A stretch of 9,398 nucleotides of DNA, taken from contig DHOO01000045.1 of the NCBI GenBank assembly GCA_002409975.1, positions 3,453 through 12,850 of the forward strand, given 5' to 3'. This DNA is from Firmicutes bacterium UBA5388. GTDB lineage: Bacteria; Bacillota; UBA4882; UBA10575. The notes below the pieces were generated by a model, which worked only from the letters and a program-made list of their open reading frames with translations, searched no databases and had not been told where the DNA came from. Made by a program: the position numbers and the translations under genes. Numbering within the stretch: position 1 is the first letter of the stretch; each line of letters begins with the position of its first letter. Positions 1 to 7,072 of the stretch are shown here, one piece after another.

Positions 1-124
1 CAATATATTGTATCGGGATAATTAAAGCAAAAGACAACGCAAAAAGCCTGTGTTTCTATGTATCAAGTACTCGTTAGCAGCTTTTTCTTACAGAATCATC
101 CGGTAATTGCTTTTACTGGTTTAA

Positions 125-751
125 TCAGTATTTTTTCTTTAGTTCTCGACAATACTTTTCGGCAATCGCACGGCCAGAACTTCCAGCTAATAAGAAAATA
201 CGAGCATTCCCTTCTGTTTCTTCGATCGCTTGTGCCGCTTTAATAATTGTTTCACCAGAACTTACCAGGCCATGATTTCGTAATAAGATTACTTGATAAT
301 CTAAGGCTAAGCTAGCGATTTTTTGTGATAATTCGATAGAGCCCGGATGGTAATATGGTAAAAGTTTTACACCCCGTACACGCATAAGATAAGTGGGGAC
401 AAATACAGGTATAGGATCATCCCCTTCTTCTATCAAAGCGCAGGCAGCAATAGTATACGGTGGATGAAAATGAAATACCGCTTTAACCTTAGGATTAGCT
501 TTATATACCGCTAAATGCAATAGTACTTCTTTTGATGGGCTTCCATTACCTTTTAATCTTTTCCCATCTTCGTCTACTAGGATTAACTCATTCAAAGATA
601 AATTTTTAAGAACGGATCCACCGGCAGTAATCCATACTCCTTCCCGAAGTTTTATACTGGCATTGCCTCCGCTGGCCGGAGCATAACCCTGCCTTGCCAT
701 TTCCCGACAATATTCAACTAACTCTTCCCGACTAACTGTAGAATCGAGCAT
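125..751 (-). CDS. Class II aldolase family protein, probable 3-oxo-tetronate 4-phosphate decarboxylase (OtnC-like)
   Basis: This is a 208-residue cytoplasmic metalloenzyme of the class II (FucA/AraD-type) aldolase family, the usual length for OtnC. Zn ligands are visible as His94 and His96 (HFHP) and His160 (LLRNHGLV). The acidic catalytic residue is Glu75 (PSKE), and the phosphate-binding segment GGNAS is at 28-32. Known relatives decarboxylate 3-oxo-tetronate 4-phosphate to DHAP or cleave ketose 1-phosphates. Its position 31 nt after a DUF1537 kinase favours the OtnC reaction, but the exact substrate is inferred. The longest frame opens at 772, yet that ATG overlaps the ribosome binding site AAGGAG (762-767). 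A second Met at 760 is 1 nt from it, so the Met at 751 (spacing 10 nt) is the likely start. The stop is TGA. It is the last gene of the cluster. Confidence 0.85.
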   Translation of the reverse strand: MLDSTVSREELVEYCREMARQGYAPASGGNASIKLREGVWITAGGSVLKNLSLNELILVDEDGKRLKGNGSPSKEVLLHLAVYKANPKVKAVFHFHPPYTIAACALIEEGDDPIPVFVPTYLMRVRGVKLLPYYHPGSIELSQKIASLALDYQVILLRNHGLVSSGETIIKAAQAIEETEGNARIFLLAGSSGRAIAEKYCRELKKKY

Positions 752-782
752 AAACCTCATTCTCCTTTCCATCGAAAAGCGA

Positions 783-2057
783 TTATAATTTAATCAGGTG
801 CTCTATGGCCTGTGCCAAAAAGTCAGGAGAACCAAAACTTCCCGATTTCAGCACTACTAAAAGTTCATTCTTACCACGGGATAAACCGGAGGGCAGACCC
901 GGTTGAATCTCTTTAAGCACTAAATTCCCAATAATCCCCAAAGAACGACAAACATCATTAGAGGTCTCTCCGCCGGCGACAATCAGACGTTTACCGCCTG
1001 TTGCTTCAATAACCCGGCGACTTATCTCCCCTAATGTCCCGGAGACAATATGACTGGCTTCGATCCGATTTATTCCGACACTGGCGGCCGCTTCATAAGT
1101 CATCCCAATCTCATCCGGCTGATGCTTGCCATAAACTAAAGCAGTTTGACCGGAGATTAATTTGGGGACTGCCCACTCAACTACTCGGTTAACTTCTTGT
1201 TCTCGATCTGAACTAATAAATAAACACCCGGTATCCATCGCCATAACCGGTAACCCTTGGTCACGGATATAATTCACTTGGCTTTTTGTTTGCGGAGTAA
1301 CACTTCCTACAATAATTAAAGTTCCGACATTATTCCGTGGCAGATCTTTTAAAGAGAGGCCAACTCGTGGCGGACCCAAGAAATTCGGTAATTCTTCAGC
1401 TATCCCCGAGCTGCCAAAGATAAAACGTTCGTTAGCTAATGCCTGAGCAACAGTCTGTAAATCCTCTTGACTAGTGGAGTCGATAAGTAAATAACCTCCA
1501 CAATGTCGGAACTTTTCTACTTCACCCCTAATTGCCGCTACACCCTTAGCTATTGTTCGGTAATTCAACAAATAAACCGGGCGAGTGGTTTGTTCGGCAA
1601 CAATTTCTCGAAGATCGTCTTTTTTCATTGGATGAAGAGGATCGTGCGAAAACTCACTTTCCGATAAGAGTTTTCCGTGGACATAATGAAGTCCGTCTTT
1701 AGTAATTCTTCCGTTTTTAGGGAAAGCGGCAATCACCGCTGCAAACTCTTCTTCGGCCGCGTCTAGCATTGCATCAAACTCCATACCGACGTTGCCACGG
1801 AATACCGAGCAAGTCTTCTTCGTTAGTAAGTGGCAATTGAGGGGTAATAATCTACGCGTAGCATCCACTACCTTCGCATAAGCTTTCTGTAGTTCATCGG
1901 TTCGGCTATTAGTATCCAGGACAATTACATCAGCCTTAACAGTGCTAAGATCAAGTCCATCGTAATTAGTAAAAACCTCGGCTTTGTAACCATGTTTAGC
2001 GTACATCAAACCAATATCATTAGCGCCTGTTACATCATCTGCCACAATTCCGATCAT
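783..2057 (-). CDS. Four-carbon acid sugar kinase (DUF1537 family, OtnK/DtnK-like)
   Basis: This 424-residue protein is full length for the family (about 420). The N-terminal sugar-acid-binding domain shows ADDVTGAND (6-14), DTNSR (48-52), KKTCSVFRGNVG (80-91) and AFPKNGRIT (111-119). The C-terminal nucleotide-binding domain shows VGSVTPQT (250-257), the glycine-rich AGGETSN (361-367) and LKSGSFG (403-409). Characterised members use ATP to phosphorylate the 4-hydroxyl of 3-oxo-tetronate or D-threonate. The first-domain motif has Cys83 where OtnK/DtnK-type members, as I recall them, have Asp (K-I-D-S-T-R-G type), so this is a different subclade and the substrate may differ. The ATG at 2057 follows AAAGGA at about 10 nt. 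It lies 31 nt upstream of the aldolase gene, clearly co-transcribed, and 184 nt after lacI. I assign the family confidently but not the substrate. Confidence 0.9.
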   Translation of the reverse strand: MIGIVADDVTGANDIGLMYAKHGYKAEVFTNYDGLDLSTVKADVIVLDTNSRTDELQKAYAKVVDATRRLLPLNCHLLTKKTCSVFRGNVGMEFDAMLDAAEEEFAAVIAAFPKNGRITKDGLHYVHGKLLSESEFSHDPLHPMKKDDLREIVAEQTTRPVYLLNYRTIAKGVAAIRGEVEKFRHCGGYLLIDSTSQEDLQTVAQALANERFIFGSSGIAEELPNFLGPPRVGLSLKDLPRNNVGTLIIVGSVTPQTKSQVNYIRDQGLPVMAMDTGCLFISSDREQEVNRVVEWAVPKLISGQTALVYGKHQPDEIGMTYEAAASVGINRIEASHIVSGTLGEISRRVIEATGGKRLIVAGGETSNDVCRSLGIIGNLVLKEIQPGLPSGLSRGKNELLVVLKSGSFGSPDFLAQAIEHLIKL

Positions 2058-2123
2058 TACTTCTCATTCCTTTCTGCCGATCGATTCGAAAATTAAACTG
2101 TATTTATGTTTTACGGCAATAAA

Positions 2124-2152
2124 ATTATAATGGATGATTTATGTACAAGGAA
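2124..2152 (-). promoter_or_regulatory. Weak candidate promoter for the kinase-aldolase pair
   Basis: Reading leftward, a consensus TATAAT lies at 2129-2124. It is preceded by a 17-nt spacer and a poor -35 (TTCCTT, only TT matching TTGACA) that overlaps the right arm of a hairpin. The -10 is perfect but AT-rich sequence gives such matches by chance. Read-through from lacI is an equally good explanation for kinase expression. Confidence 0.25.
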
Positions 2153-2176
2153 GGTTCCCTTTGGGGCGCCTTCCTT
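2147..2176 (-). terminator. Intercistronic hairpin between lacI and the kinase gene (attenuator or weak terminator)
   Basis: The arms AAGGAAGG (2147-2154) and CCTTCCTT (2169-2176) pair perfectly. Inside, CCC (2157-2159) can pair with GGG (2164-2166). In the direction of the genes the hairpin is followed by GTACAT rather than a U-run, so it is not a canonical rho-independent terminator. It could partly uncouple the kinase-aldolase pair from lacI or stabilise the lacI mRNA 3' end. Confidence 0.4.
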
Positions 2177-2241
2177 TTGTATCCTGCTTACCTACTAAAG
2201 TAATACACTAACAATATGTTTTAATTCCCCATTTAAGAAGT

Positions 2242-3255
2242 TCACCATGCAGTTAACGGTTTGACACTGTCGCCGGGAATTACCTGAGACTCATATATTA
2301 CTTCTCGGTTATTATTAATCCCCTTGATCCGATCAAGAATTAATTCTCCCGCCTTCCTGCCAACGATCCAAGGGTTCATAGTTGCCACACAAGGACGAAC
2401 ATACATTAAATCGGCATTCTCAATATCCACAAATGAAGCTACTGATATCTCATCGGGTACTTTAATTTGGTTGTTTTTGAAAAATCGATATGCTCCCATG
2501 GCCATTGTATTATTCATAATCACCACCGCGGTTGGCCTGTCCTGCATCTGCATAATATGAGCCGCCCCCTGATACCCAGATTCAACGGAATAATCCCCGT
2601 CGTATCTGTATGGATAATCATCATCAACTCTAATTCCGACCTCACTCATTGCTTTGACGAATCCTGTAAATTTCTCAATTCCGGAACTGAGAGAGAGCTT
2701 ACCGTTTATAACAAATATTTTTCTGTGTCCCAGATTTAGTAAATGTTTAGTTAAGTCATATGCCCCTTGAACACAATTGAAATCAACGAAATCTCCGCGA
2801 TAATCTCTGGCATAAATTCTGCGGTGAACAAATACAATAGGTATGTTCTGGCTCATTTTTGCGATAAACTCATCGTTTTCCCCGGTCGTATTGATGATTA
2901 ATCCGTCAACTCTGCGACTCAGTAAAATTTTTAAATATTTAAGTTCTCTCTCTTTATTCTCTTCGGTACTGCAAGCTATAAGACTATAGTTTTCCTCATT
3001 TACGATCTCCTCAACGCCTTTAGCGATCGTTGTATAGTGAGTATTGGATATATATGATACAAGAAATCCTATAGTATATGTGGAATAGGTCTTTAAACTT
3101 CTGGCAATGGAATTTGGGTAGTAATTAAGTTCCCGGAGTGCTTTAACCACTTTCTCTTTTGTCTCCGGACTAACGTAATAATTACCATTTATAACCCTGG
3201 AAACAGTAGCTATAGAAACACCGGCATGTTTTGCAATGTCCTTTATTGTCACCAT
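2242..3255 (-). CDS. LacI-family transcriptional regulator
   Basis: This is a 337-residue LacI/GalR regulator. The N-terminal helix-turn-helix (residues 2-25, TIKDIAKHAGVSIATVSRVING) is followed by the hinge helix NSIARSLK (48-55). It carries Leu54 and Lys55, as PurR does; Leu54-type residues wedge into a central CpG of the operator. Residues from about 60 form a periplasmic-binding-protein-like effector domain ending in VIPGDSVKPLTAW. The ATG has a good ribosome binding site (AAGGAG, 8 nt away). It sits between the transporter-dehydrogenase unit and the kinase-aldolase pair on the same strand. It most likely represses the locus and is released by a substrate or intermediate. A perfect CG-centred palindrome at 8435-8450 on the main promoter is its best operator candidate. 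Effector identity cannot be read from sequence. Confidence 0.93.
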   Translation of the reverse strand: MVTIKDIAKHAGVSIATVSRVINGNYYVSPETKEKVVKALRELNYYPNSIARSLKTYSTYTIGFLVSYISNTHYTTIAKGVEEIVNEENYSLIACSTEENKERELKYLKILLSRRVDGLIINTTGENDEFIAKMSQNIPIVFVHRRIYARDYRGDFVDFNCVQGAYDLTKHLLNLGHRKIFVINGKLSLSSGIEKFTGFVKAMSEVGIRVDDDYPYRYDGDYSVESGYQGAAHIMQMQDRPTAVVIMNNTMAMGAYRFFKNNQIKVPDEISVASFVDIENADLMYVRPCVATMNPWIVGRKAGELILDRIKGINNNREVIYESQVIPGDSVKPLTAW

Positions 3256-3302
3256 TTTTTTAGCTCCTTACCCAGACATACTTTTGATCAGTAGTTTAGC
3301 AA

Positions 3303-3316
3303 GCAAAATATTTTGC
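3303..3316. promoter_or_regulatory. Perfect 14-bp palindrome upstream of lacI (possible operator)
   Basis: GCAAAATATTTTGC is self-complementary over all 14 positions and lies 48 nt before the lacI ATG, where an autoregulatory operator would act. Its AAAA/TTTT arms stand at the same distance from the centre as in the palindrome at 8435-8450. However, the centre is TA instead of CG and the outer bases differ, so it may bind a different protein or none. Confidence 0.35.
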
Positions 3317-3529
3317 CAACCATTTTATCCCTCAGCATTGGAACATTTTACTTTAAACCAATAATTCACAATCTATCTAGTTTATTGCATTTGCCATCTT
3401 CTCCTCTGACTAATTAAAACTTCTACAACCGTTTGTTAAGCCAGGAGGTACTTAGCCTACTGCTTCCGGAAAACCTTGATCTCTATATTTAATAAATAAT
3501 TAAAATGCCCTCTTAAATTATGCTTTCAT

Positions 3530-3587
3530 AAAAAAACTCCTTATAAATAGAGATATGGTAATCTTATCCGTATCTCAAAATAAGGAG
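3530..3587 (-). terminator. Rho-independent terminator of the dehydrogenase-TRAP-VOC unit
   Basis: Read leftward, the outer arms CTCCTTAT (3587-3580) and ATAAGGAG (3544-3537) pair perfectly. After a small internal loop, an inner 9-bp stem pairs 3576-3568 with 3558-3550 (one G-U) and closes a 9-nt loop. The hairpin is followed at once by seven Us (A-run 3530-3536 on the plus strand). It lies about 117 nt beyond the VOC stop codon. It separates the upstream unit from lacI, implying that lacI has its own promoter. Confidence 0.85.
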
Positions 3588-3703
3588 ACACAAAACGCAA
3601 GACAAGAGTATCACAAAATACACATTTTTTCAATTCTTTAACCGATTTTTATTAAAAAATTATTTAAACTCGAAACAAGTGAGTAAAATTAGATAATATT
3701 GAT

Positions 3704-4090
3704 CTAACAGTTTTTCCACGGATTTTCCGGCCTAAAGATCAAGTGTAGCCAATTCCCTTCCGGGTCTTGGAAAAAAACGACTTTTCCTCCTCGGAAAATA
3801 TCAAACGACGTTTCCGTTTCCACTTTTTCCGCTCGCAATTTGGCTAAGGCTTCATTAAAGTCATTCACTTTAATCGCTAGATGAAACCGCTTGTCCTTAT
3901 TCGGGACCTGGTTTTCGCTCTGATCAGGGATTAATTCCAACAACTGACCGTTGTCCCCAGCCAAAAAAATCGTCGGTCGAGAATCGTTACTTGTATAAAT
4001 TACCTGAAAGTTTAAAACCCTCTCATACCATTGAGCCAGCTTTTCCGGGTTTTCCGCTAAAACCCCTACATGTTCTATTCCAGAAAACAT
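3704..4090 (-). CDS. VOC (glyoxalase/bleomycin-resistance fold) family protein
   Basis: This 128-residue single-domain vicinal-oxygen-chelate protein is built of two beta-alpha-beta-beta-beta halves. The halves begin at about residue 4 (GIEHVGVLAENPEKLAQWYERVL) and residue 68 (RFHLAIKVNDFNEALAKL). Expected metal-ligand positions carry His7, Glu52 (LLELI), His70 and His116 (DPEGNWLHLIF). The fourth position is usually Glu in glyoxalase I, so metal binding or chemistry may differ. A start at the second Met (4090) gives 5-nt spacing from GGGGGGAGG; the Met at 4093 would be only 2 nt away. It lies 113 nt after dctM with no terminator between, and the terminator comes after it, so it belongs to the operon. 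Its role is unknown; an epimerase, isomerase or detoxification step on a pathway intermediate is only a guess. Confidence 0.8.
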   Translation of the reverse strand: MFSGIEHVGVLAENPEKLAQWYERVLNFQVIYTSNDSRPTIFLAGDNGQLLELIPDQSENQVPNKDKRFHLAIKVNDFNEALAKLRAEKVETETSFDIFRGGKVVFFQDPEGNWLHLIFRPENPWKNC

Positions 4091-4206
4091 CATATCCTCC
4101 CCCCATTAAATTATTCTGGCTGAAAATTGTCACCGTCCCGAGTCTCGGTTCCAACTCCAGCAAAGACATTTTAACTACCAAGTCCGGAATAATCCTTTGG
4201 CCATTA

Positions 4207-5478
4207 TTAAGCATAACCAAAAAGCCGAGGCAAAAACAGAACAAGGTCTGGGAAGTAAGTTATTATCAATAAAGCAATAAGAAGAGGAAGATAAAATGGC
4301 GCCACCGCTTTTGCCAATTTCATAATAGGCAACCCTGAAACATCACTGACCGCGTACAAACATACTCCCACCGGAGGAGTAATAAGTCCAATCATTAGGT
4401 TTAAAACCATGATAACTCCCAGATGAATAGGGGATATTCCCATCATTAGGGCGGTGGGAAGAATAATAGGAGTGCACATAATGATAACAGGTTGGGAGGC
4501 CATAAAACAACCCAATAACAGTAAAACCAAATTAAGCAAGAGTAAAAATAGACCCGGTTTTGGCGCGATCGCCGTCATCCATTCCGCCAGATGTAATGGT
4601 ACCTGCTCCATAGTTAAAATCCAACCGAAAAAACCTGTTATTGCGATAATAAACAAGGTATTTCCCGCTGTTAGCGCCGTATCTAAAAGAATCTGCGGCA
4701 GTTCTTTTATTTTTAATTCTTTATTATACAAGCCGAGAAGTAGAGCATACAGGCAGCCAAAAACTCCGGCTTCTGTAGCGGTAAAAATCCCGGTTAAGAT
4801 GCCACCGACAATTAAAATTGGCGCCATTAATGCCGGTAATGCTTCTTTAAAGGCTTTTAACAAATCTCGTAATGTAGCTCTCGGATAAACCGGATATTTT
4901 TTCTTTTTGGAAATAATGAATACCATAATCATTAAAGAGATTCCCATCAATATACCGGGCAGCAGACCTGCGACAAATAACCCGCCGATTGAAACTCCGG
5001 CCGCTAAACCATAAACAATAAAAGAGATGCTTGGAGGGATAACCGGCCCAATCGTCGATGAAGCCGCTGTAATCGCAGCGCTAAACTCCATATCATAACC
5101 GTCTTCTGTCATGGCCTTGATTTCAATAGCACCAAGTCCTGCGGCGTCGGCTACAGCTGAACCGGACATACCGGCAAAAATCATGCTCGCCAAGACATTA
5201 ACATGCCCCAACCCACCGGGGATATGTCCTACGCAGACTCTAGCCAGGTTAAAAATTTTATCCGTAATCCCAGTCCGATTCATCAAGTTCCCCGCCATCA
5301 TAAAAAAGGGAATTGCCAGTAAGGCAAAAGAGTCCAATCCTGTCACAACCCGTTGCGCGGCAATTATTAAATCGATCTGTCCTGTTAGGAGTAGATATAG
5401 GATTCCTACGGCCAATAAAGAAATCGCAATTGGCATTCCGAGAATAAGTAGTCCTGCCAAAATCAGAACATATATCAT
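4207..5478 (-). CDS. dctM: TRAP transporter large permease subunit DctM
   Basis: This 423-residue, very hydrophobic integral membrane protein is the ion-coupled transport subunit of a TRAP (tripartite ATP-independent periplasmic) transporter, of usual length with about 12 predicted membrane spans. Family signatures include NLMNRTGITDKIF (64-76), FAGMSGSAVADAAGLGAIEI (101-120), GPVIPPSISFIVYG (144-157), a TATEAGVFG segment and GLITPPVGVCLYAVS near residue 365. The start ATG overlaps the dctQ stop codon (ATGA), indicating translational coupling, and AGGAG lies 7 nt upstream. It works with DctQ and the binding protein DctP, using a sodium or proton gradient to import a carboxylate. No truncation is seen. 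Confidence 0.95.
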   Translation of the reverse strand: MIYVLILAGLLILGMPIAISLLAVGILYLLLTGQIDLIIAAQRVVTGLDSFALLAIPFFMMAGNLMNRTGITDKIFNLARVCVGHIPGGLGHVNVLASMIFAGMSGSAVADAAGLGAIEIKAMTEDGYDMEFSAAITAASSTIGPVIPPSISFIVYGLAAGVSIGGLFVAGLLPGILMGISLMIMVFIISKKKKYPVYPRATLRDLLKAFKEALPALMAPILIVGGILTGIFTATEAGVFGCLYALLLGLYNKELKIKELPQILLDTALTAGNTLFIIAITGFFGWILTMEQVPLHLAEWMTAIAPKPGLFLLLLNLVLLLLGCFMASQPVIIMCTPIILPTALMMGISPIHLGVIMVLNLMIGLITPPVGVCLYAVSDVSGLPIMKLAKAVAPFYLPLLIALLIITYFPDLVLFLPRLFGYA

Positions 5479-5960
5479 TTCTCCACTCCTCTCTCTTTAA
5501 TGATCATCTTAAACTGTGTAAACGACTGAGTAAACATAGCGCTTCCCGCTATAAACATTCCCAACGGTAGGCTTAGATAGATACACCAGTAGGGAATACG
5601 AAGCGCAGGAGAAAGCTGATACTTCGCCAAATCTAATAGTTTTACACCTAAGATCCCTAACCAAACAATGAAAAACCCGGAAAGAAATTTGATCACAACA
5701 TTAATCCAATTTCTTAATCCTGAAGGCAACATGGTAAGAACCAGATCAACCTTTATTAATTTATCTTTTGCCGCCAAAAGTCCTACCGTTAGAAAAGCGG
5801 ACCAAATAAACATGATTCTGGAAAACTCTTCCGTCCAACCCAGTGGGTAACCGATAAAATACCTAAAAATGACTTGTGCGCCTGTAGCAATAAACATTAG
5901 AACAAAGATAGTAACAAGCAGAATACGATATATTTTATTTAAAATTTCTGCAACCTTCAT
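5475..5960 (-). CDS. dctQ: TRAP transporter small permease subunit DctQ
   Basis: This 161-residue membrane protein has four hydrophobic spans (about residues 10-30, 47-65, 85-107 and 126-146). The family motif YPLGWTEEFSRIMFIWSAFLT follows the first span and KDKLIKVD follows the second. It forms the complex with DctM. The ATG at 5960 has a GGGGGTGA ribosome binding site about 11 nt upstream, slightly long. The last codons overlap dctM by 4 nt. It is separated from dctP by 82 nt that contain a hairpin, so it may be made in smaller amounts than the binding protein. Confidence 0.93.
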   Translation of the reverse strand: MKVAEILNKIYRILLVTIFVLMFIATGAQVIFRYFIGYPLGWTEEFSRIMFIWSAFLTVGLLAAKDKLIKVDLVLTMLPSGLRNWINVVIKFLSGFFIVWLGILGVKLLDLAKYQLSPALRIPYWCIYLSLPLGMFIAGSAMFTQSFTQFKMIIKERGVEK

Positions 5961-6003
5961 CTTGATTTAATTCACCCCCGATAGTTTAGCATTATGAGTT
6001 AAC

Positions 6004-6027
6004 TAGGGGCCTAAATTCAGACCCCTA
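6004..6027 (-). terminator. Intercistronic stem-loop between dctP and dctQ
   Basis: TAGGGG (6004-6009) pairs with CCCCTA (6022-6027). On the minus strand the stem extends two more pairs inward (one G-U), leaving an 8-nt loop. No U-run follows, so it is not a full terminator. Its place, right after the binding-protein gene and before the permeases, matches stem-loops that protect the upstream mRNA or attenuate the downstream genes. Confidence 0.55.
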
Positions 6028-6042
6028 ATCACCTCTCTACTC

Positions 6043-7038
6043 TTACTTTCCAAGTTCGACAATCTTATTAAATGTCTCTTCTCCGATTAATTTCTTGAAA
6101 TCTTTCTGTACTTCTCTCGAGGCTTCAATAAAACCACTCTTGTCAACCTCTGTAATGATCATCCCTTGTTTTTCAAGTTCCGCATAACAGACCGAGGCTA
6201 GGTCTTCAACCAAACCCTCATAATAAACTTTAGCCTCATCAGCAGCTTCTTTAATTATTCTTTGTTCCGCCGGGGTAAGGGACCTCATAAATTTGCCACT
6301 GTATATAAAGACAAAAGAATTTAGCTCATGCTCCGTCTTGGCTAAATATTTGGCAACTTCATATATCTTCCAATTGTACATTACTTCAACCGGATTTTCC
6401 ATCGCGTCAATAACTCCCAATTTCAAGGCCATATAAAACTCACTTGCCGGCATAGGAGTTGGTTGAACTCCAAAACTGCGCCAGGCCTTCATTGACATGG
6501 GAAGTTCAGGAACACGGACTTTCATTCCTTTTATGTCTTCAATCTTAGTCACAGGCCTTTTGGAATTAACAAGGATTCTGGGATTCCGTTTAAATAAGCC
6601 AAAAAGCCCGACATTATATTTCTTTATTAAATTATCCCGCCATTCTTGGCCGATTGGGCCCATAATAGTTTTCTCCATATGTTCGAAATCGCGCCAGAAG
6701 AAAGGTAACCCCATACAGGTAAACTCCTCAACAAAGTTGCCCAACACCGCTCCAATTAAAGCAAACTCGGTAACCCCAGCCTGTAATTGTTCAAATAACT
6801 CCCGTTCACTTCCAAGAGTGGAATTGGGATAAACCTTTATTTGAATTTTCCCATTAGACTTTTTATCCACCAGATCAACAAATTTCAGTACGCCATCATG
6901 CCGCGGATCATTGGTCGGGGCCAAATGACCTAACTTAACATTAATAGTTTTTGCTGCTAATCCCGTAGAGCTACATACAGCTAGAGCCACTATCAGACTA
7001 AGCGCTAAGAGATAAATACCCTTTTTCTTTCTACACAT
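6043..7038 (-). CDS. dctP: TRAP transporter substrate-binding protein DctP (carboxylate/sugar-acid type)
   Basis: This exported solute receptor has 331 residues from the chosen start. A basic N-terminus (MCRKKK) and a hydrophobic core (about 7-21) form a signal peptide. LAVC with Cys22 is an imperfect lipobox and GLAA at 26-29 could be a signal peptidase I site, so lipoprotein anchoring is possible but not sure. Family segments are KLGHLAPTNDPRHDG, YPNSTLGSERELFEQLQAG, GMKVRVPE and LGVIDAMENP. Arg175 corresponds to the conserved arginine that binds the ligand carboxylate, and Asn215 to the usual ligand-contacting Asn. Translation can open at 7065, but GGGGAGG lies 7 nt before the ATG at 7038, which gives a normal signal peptide. 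It sits 34 nt after the dehydrogenase gene. Ligand class is inferred as a hydroxycarboxylate or sugar acid. Confidence 0.93.
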   Translation of the reverse strand: MCRKKKGIYLLALSLIVALAVCSSTGLAAKTINVKLGHLAPTNDPRHDGVLKFVDLVDKKSNGKIQIKVYPNSTLGSERELFEQLQAGVTEFALIGAVLGNFVEEFTCMGLPFFWRDFEHMEKTIMGPIGQEWRDNLIKKYNVGLFGLFKRNPRILVNSKRPVTKIEDIKGMKVRVPELPMSMKAWRSFGVQPTPMPASEFYMALKLGVIDAMENPVEVMYNWKIYEVAKYLAKTEHELNSFVFIYSGKFMRSLTPAEQRIIKEAADEAKVYYEGLVEDLASVCYAELEKQGMIITEVDKSGFIEASREVQKDFKKLIGEETFNKIVELGK

Positions 7039-7072
7039 ATAACTTCCTCCCCTTATAATATTCATTGTCGCT

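Larger units (their letters stand above)
3256..3703. other. Intergenic region between the VOC gene and lacI
   Basis: These 448 AT-rich bases contain no convincing gene on either strand. They hold the terminator of the upstream transcription unit (3530-3587) and the lacI upstream region with a 14-bp palindrome (3303-3316). A looser ACAACCGTTTGT element (3425-3436, 10 of 12 positions symmetric) could be a weak LacI-type site. I could not pick a lacI promoter with confidence: TTGGCA at 3319-3324 (minus strand) has only a poor -10 partner (TAAACT, 15-nt spacer). Confidence 0.6.

Noticed and set aside
1..19. Resemblance of the window's left end to 8158-8175 and the recurrence of CAATATATTG at 1, 8269 and (partly) 9071
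   Set aside because: The matches are short and AT-rich, and one lies inside the dehydrogenase coding sequence. They are compatible with chance and not flanked by other repeat features.
100..119. Hairpin CCGGTA/TACTGG just after the aldolase stop as a terminator
   Set aside because: It has only six pairs including a G-U, and no U-run follows on the minus strand. The true end of the transcript may lie outside the window.
58..243. Plus-strand 61-codon open frame over the 3' end of the aldolase gene
   Set aside because: It is a shadow of the opposite-strand aldolase frame, with no ribosome binding site and no family resemblance.
4023..4244. Minus-strand 73-codon open frame bridging the end of dctM, the 113-nt gap and the start of the VOC gene
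   Set aside because: It overlaps two real genes in another frame, has no ribosome binding site before its ATG and shows no recognisable domain.
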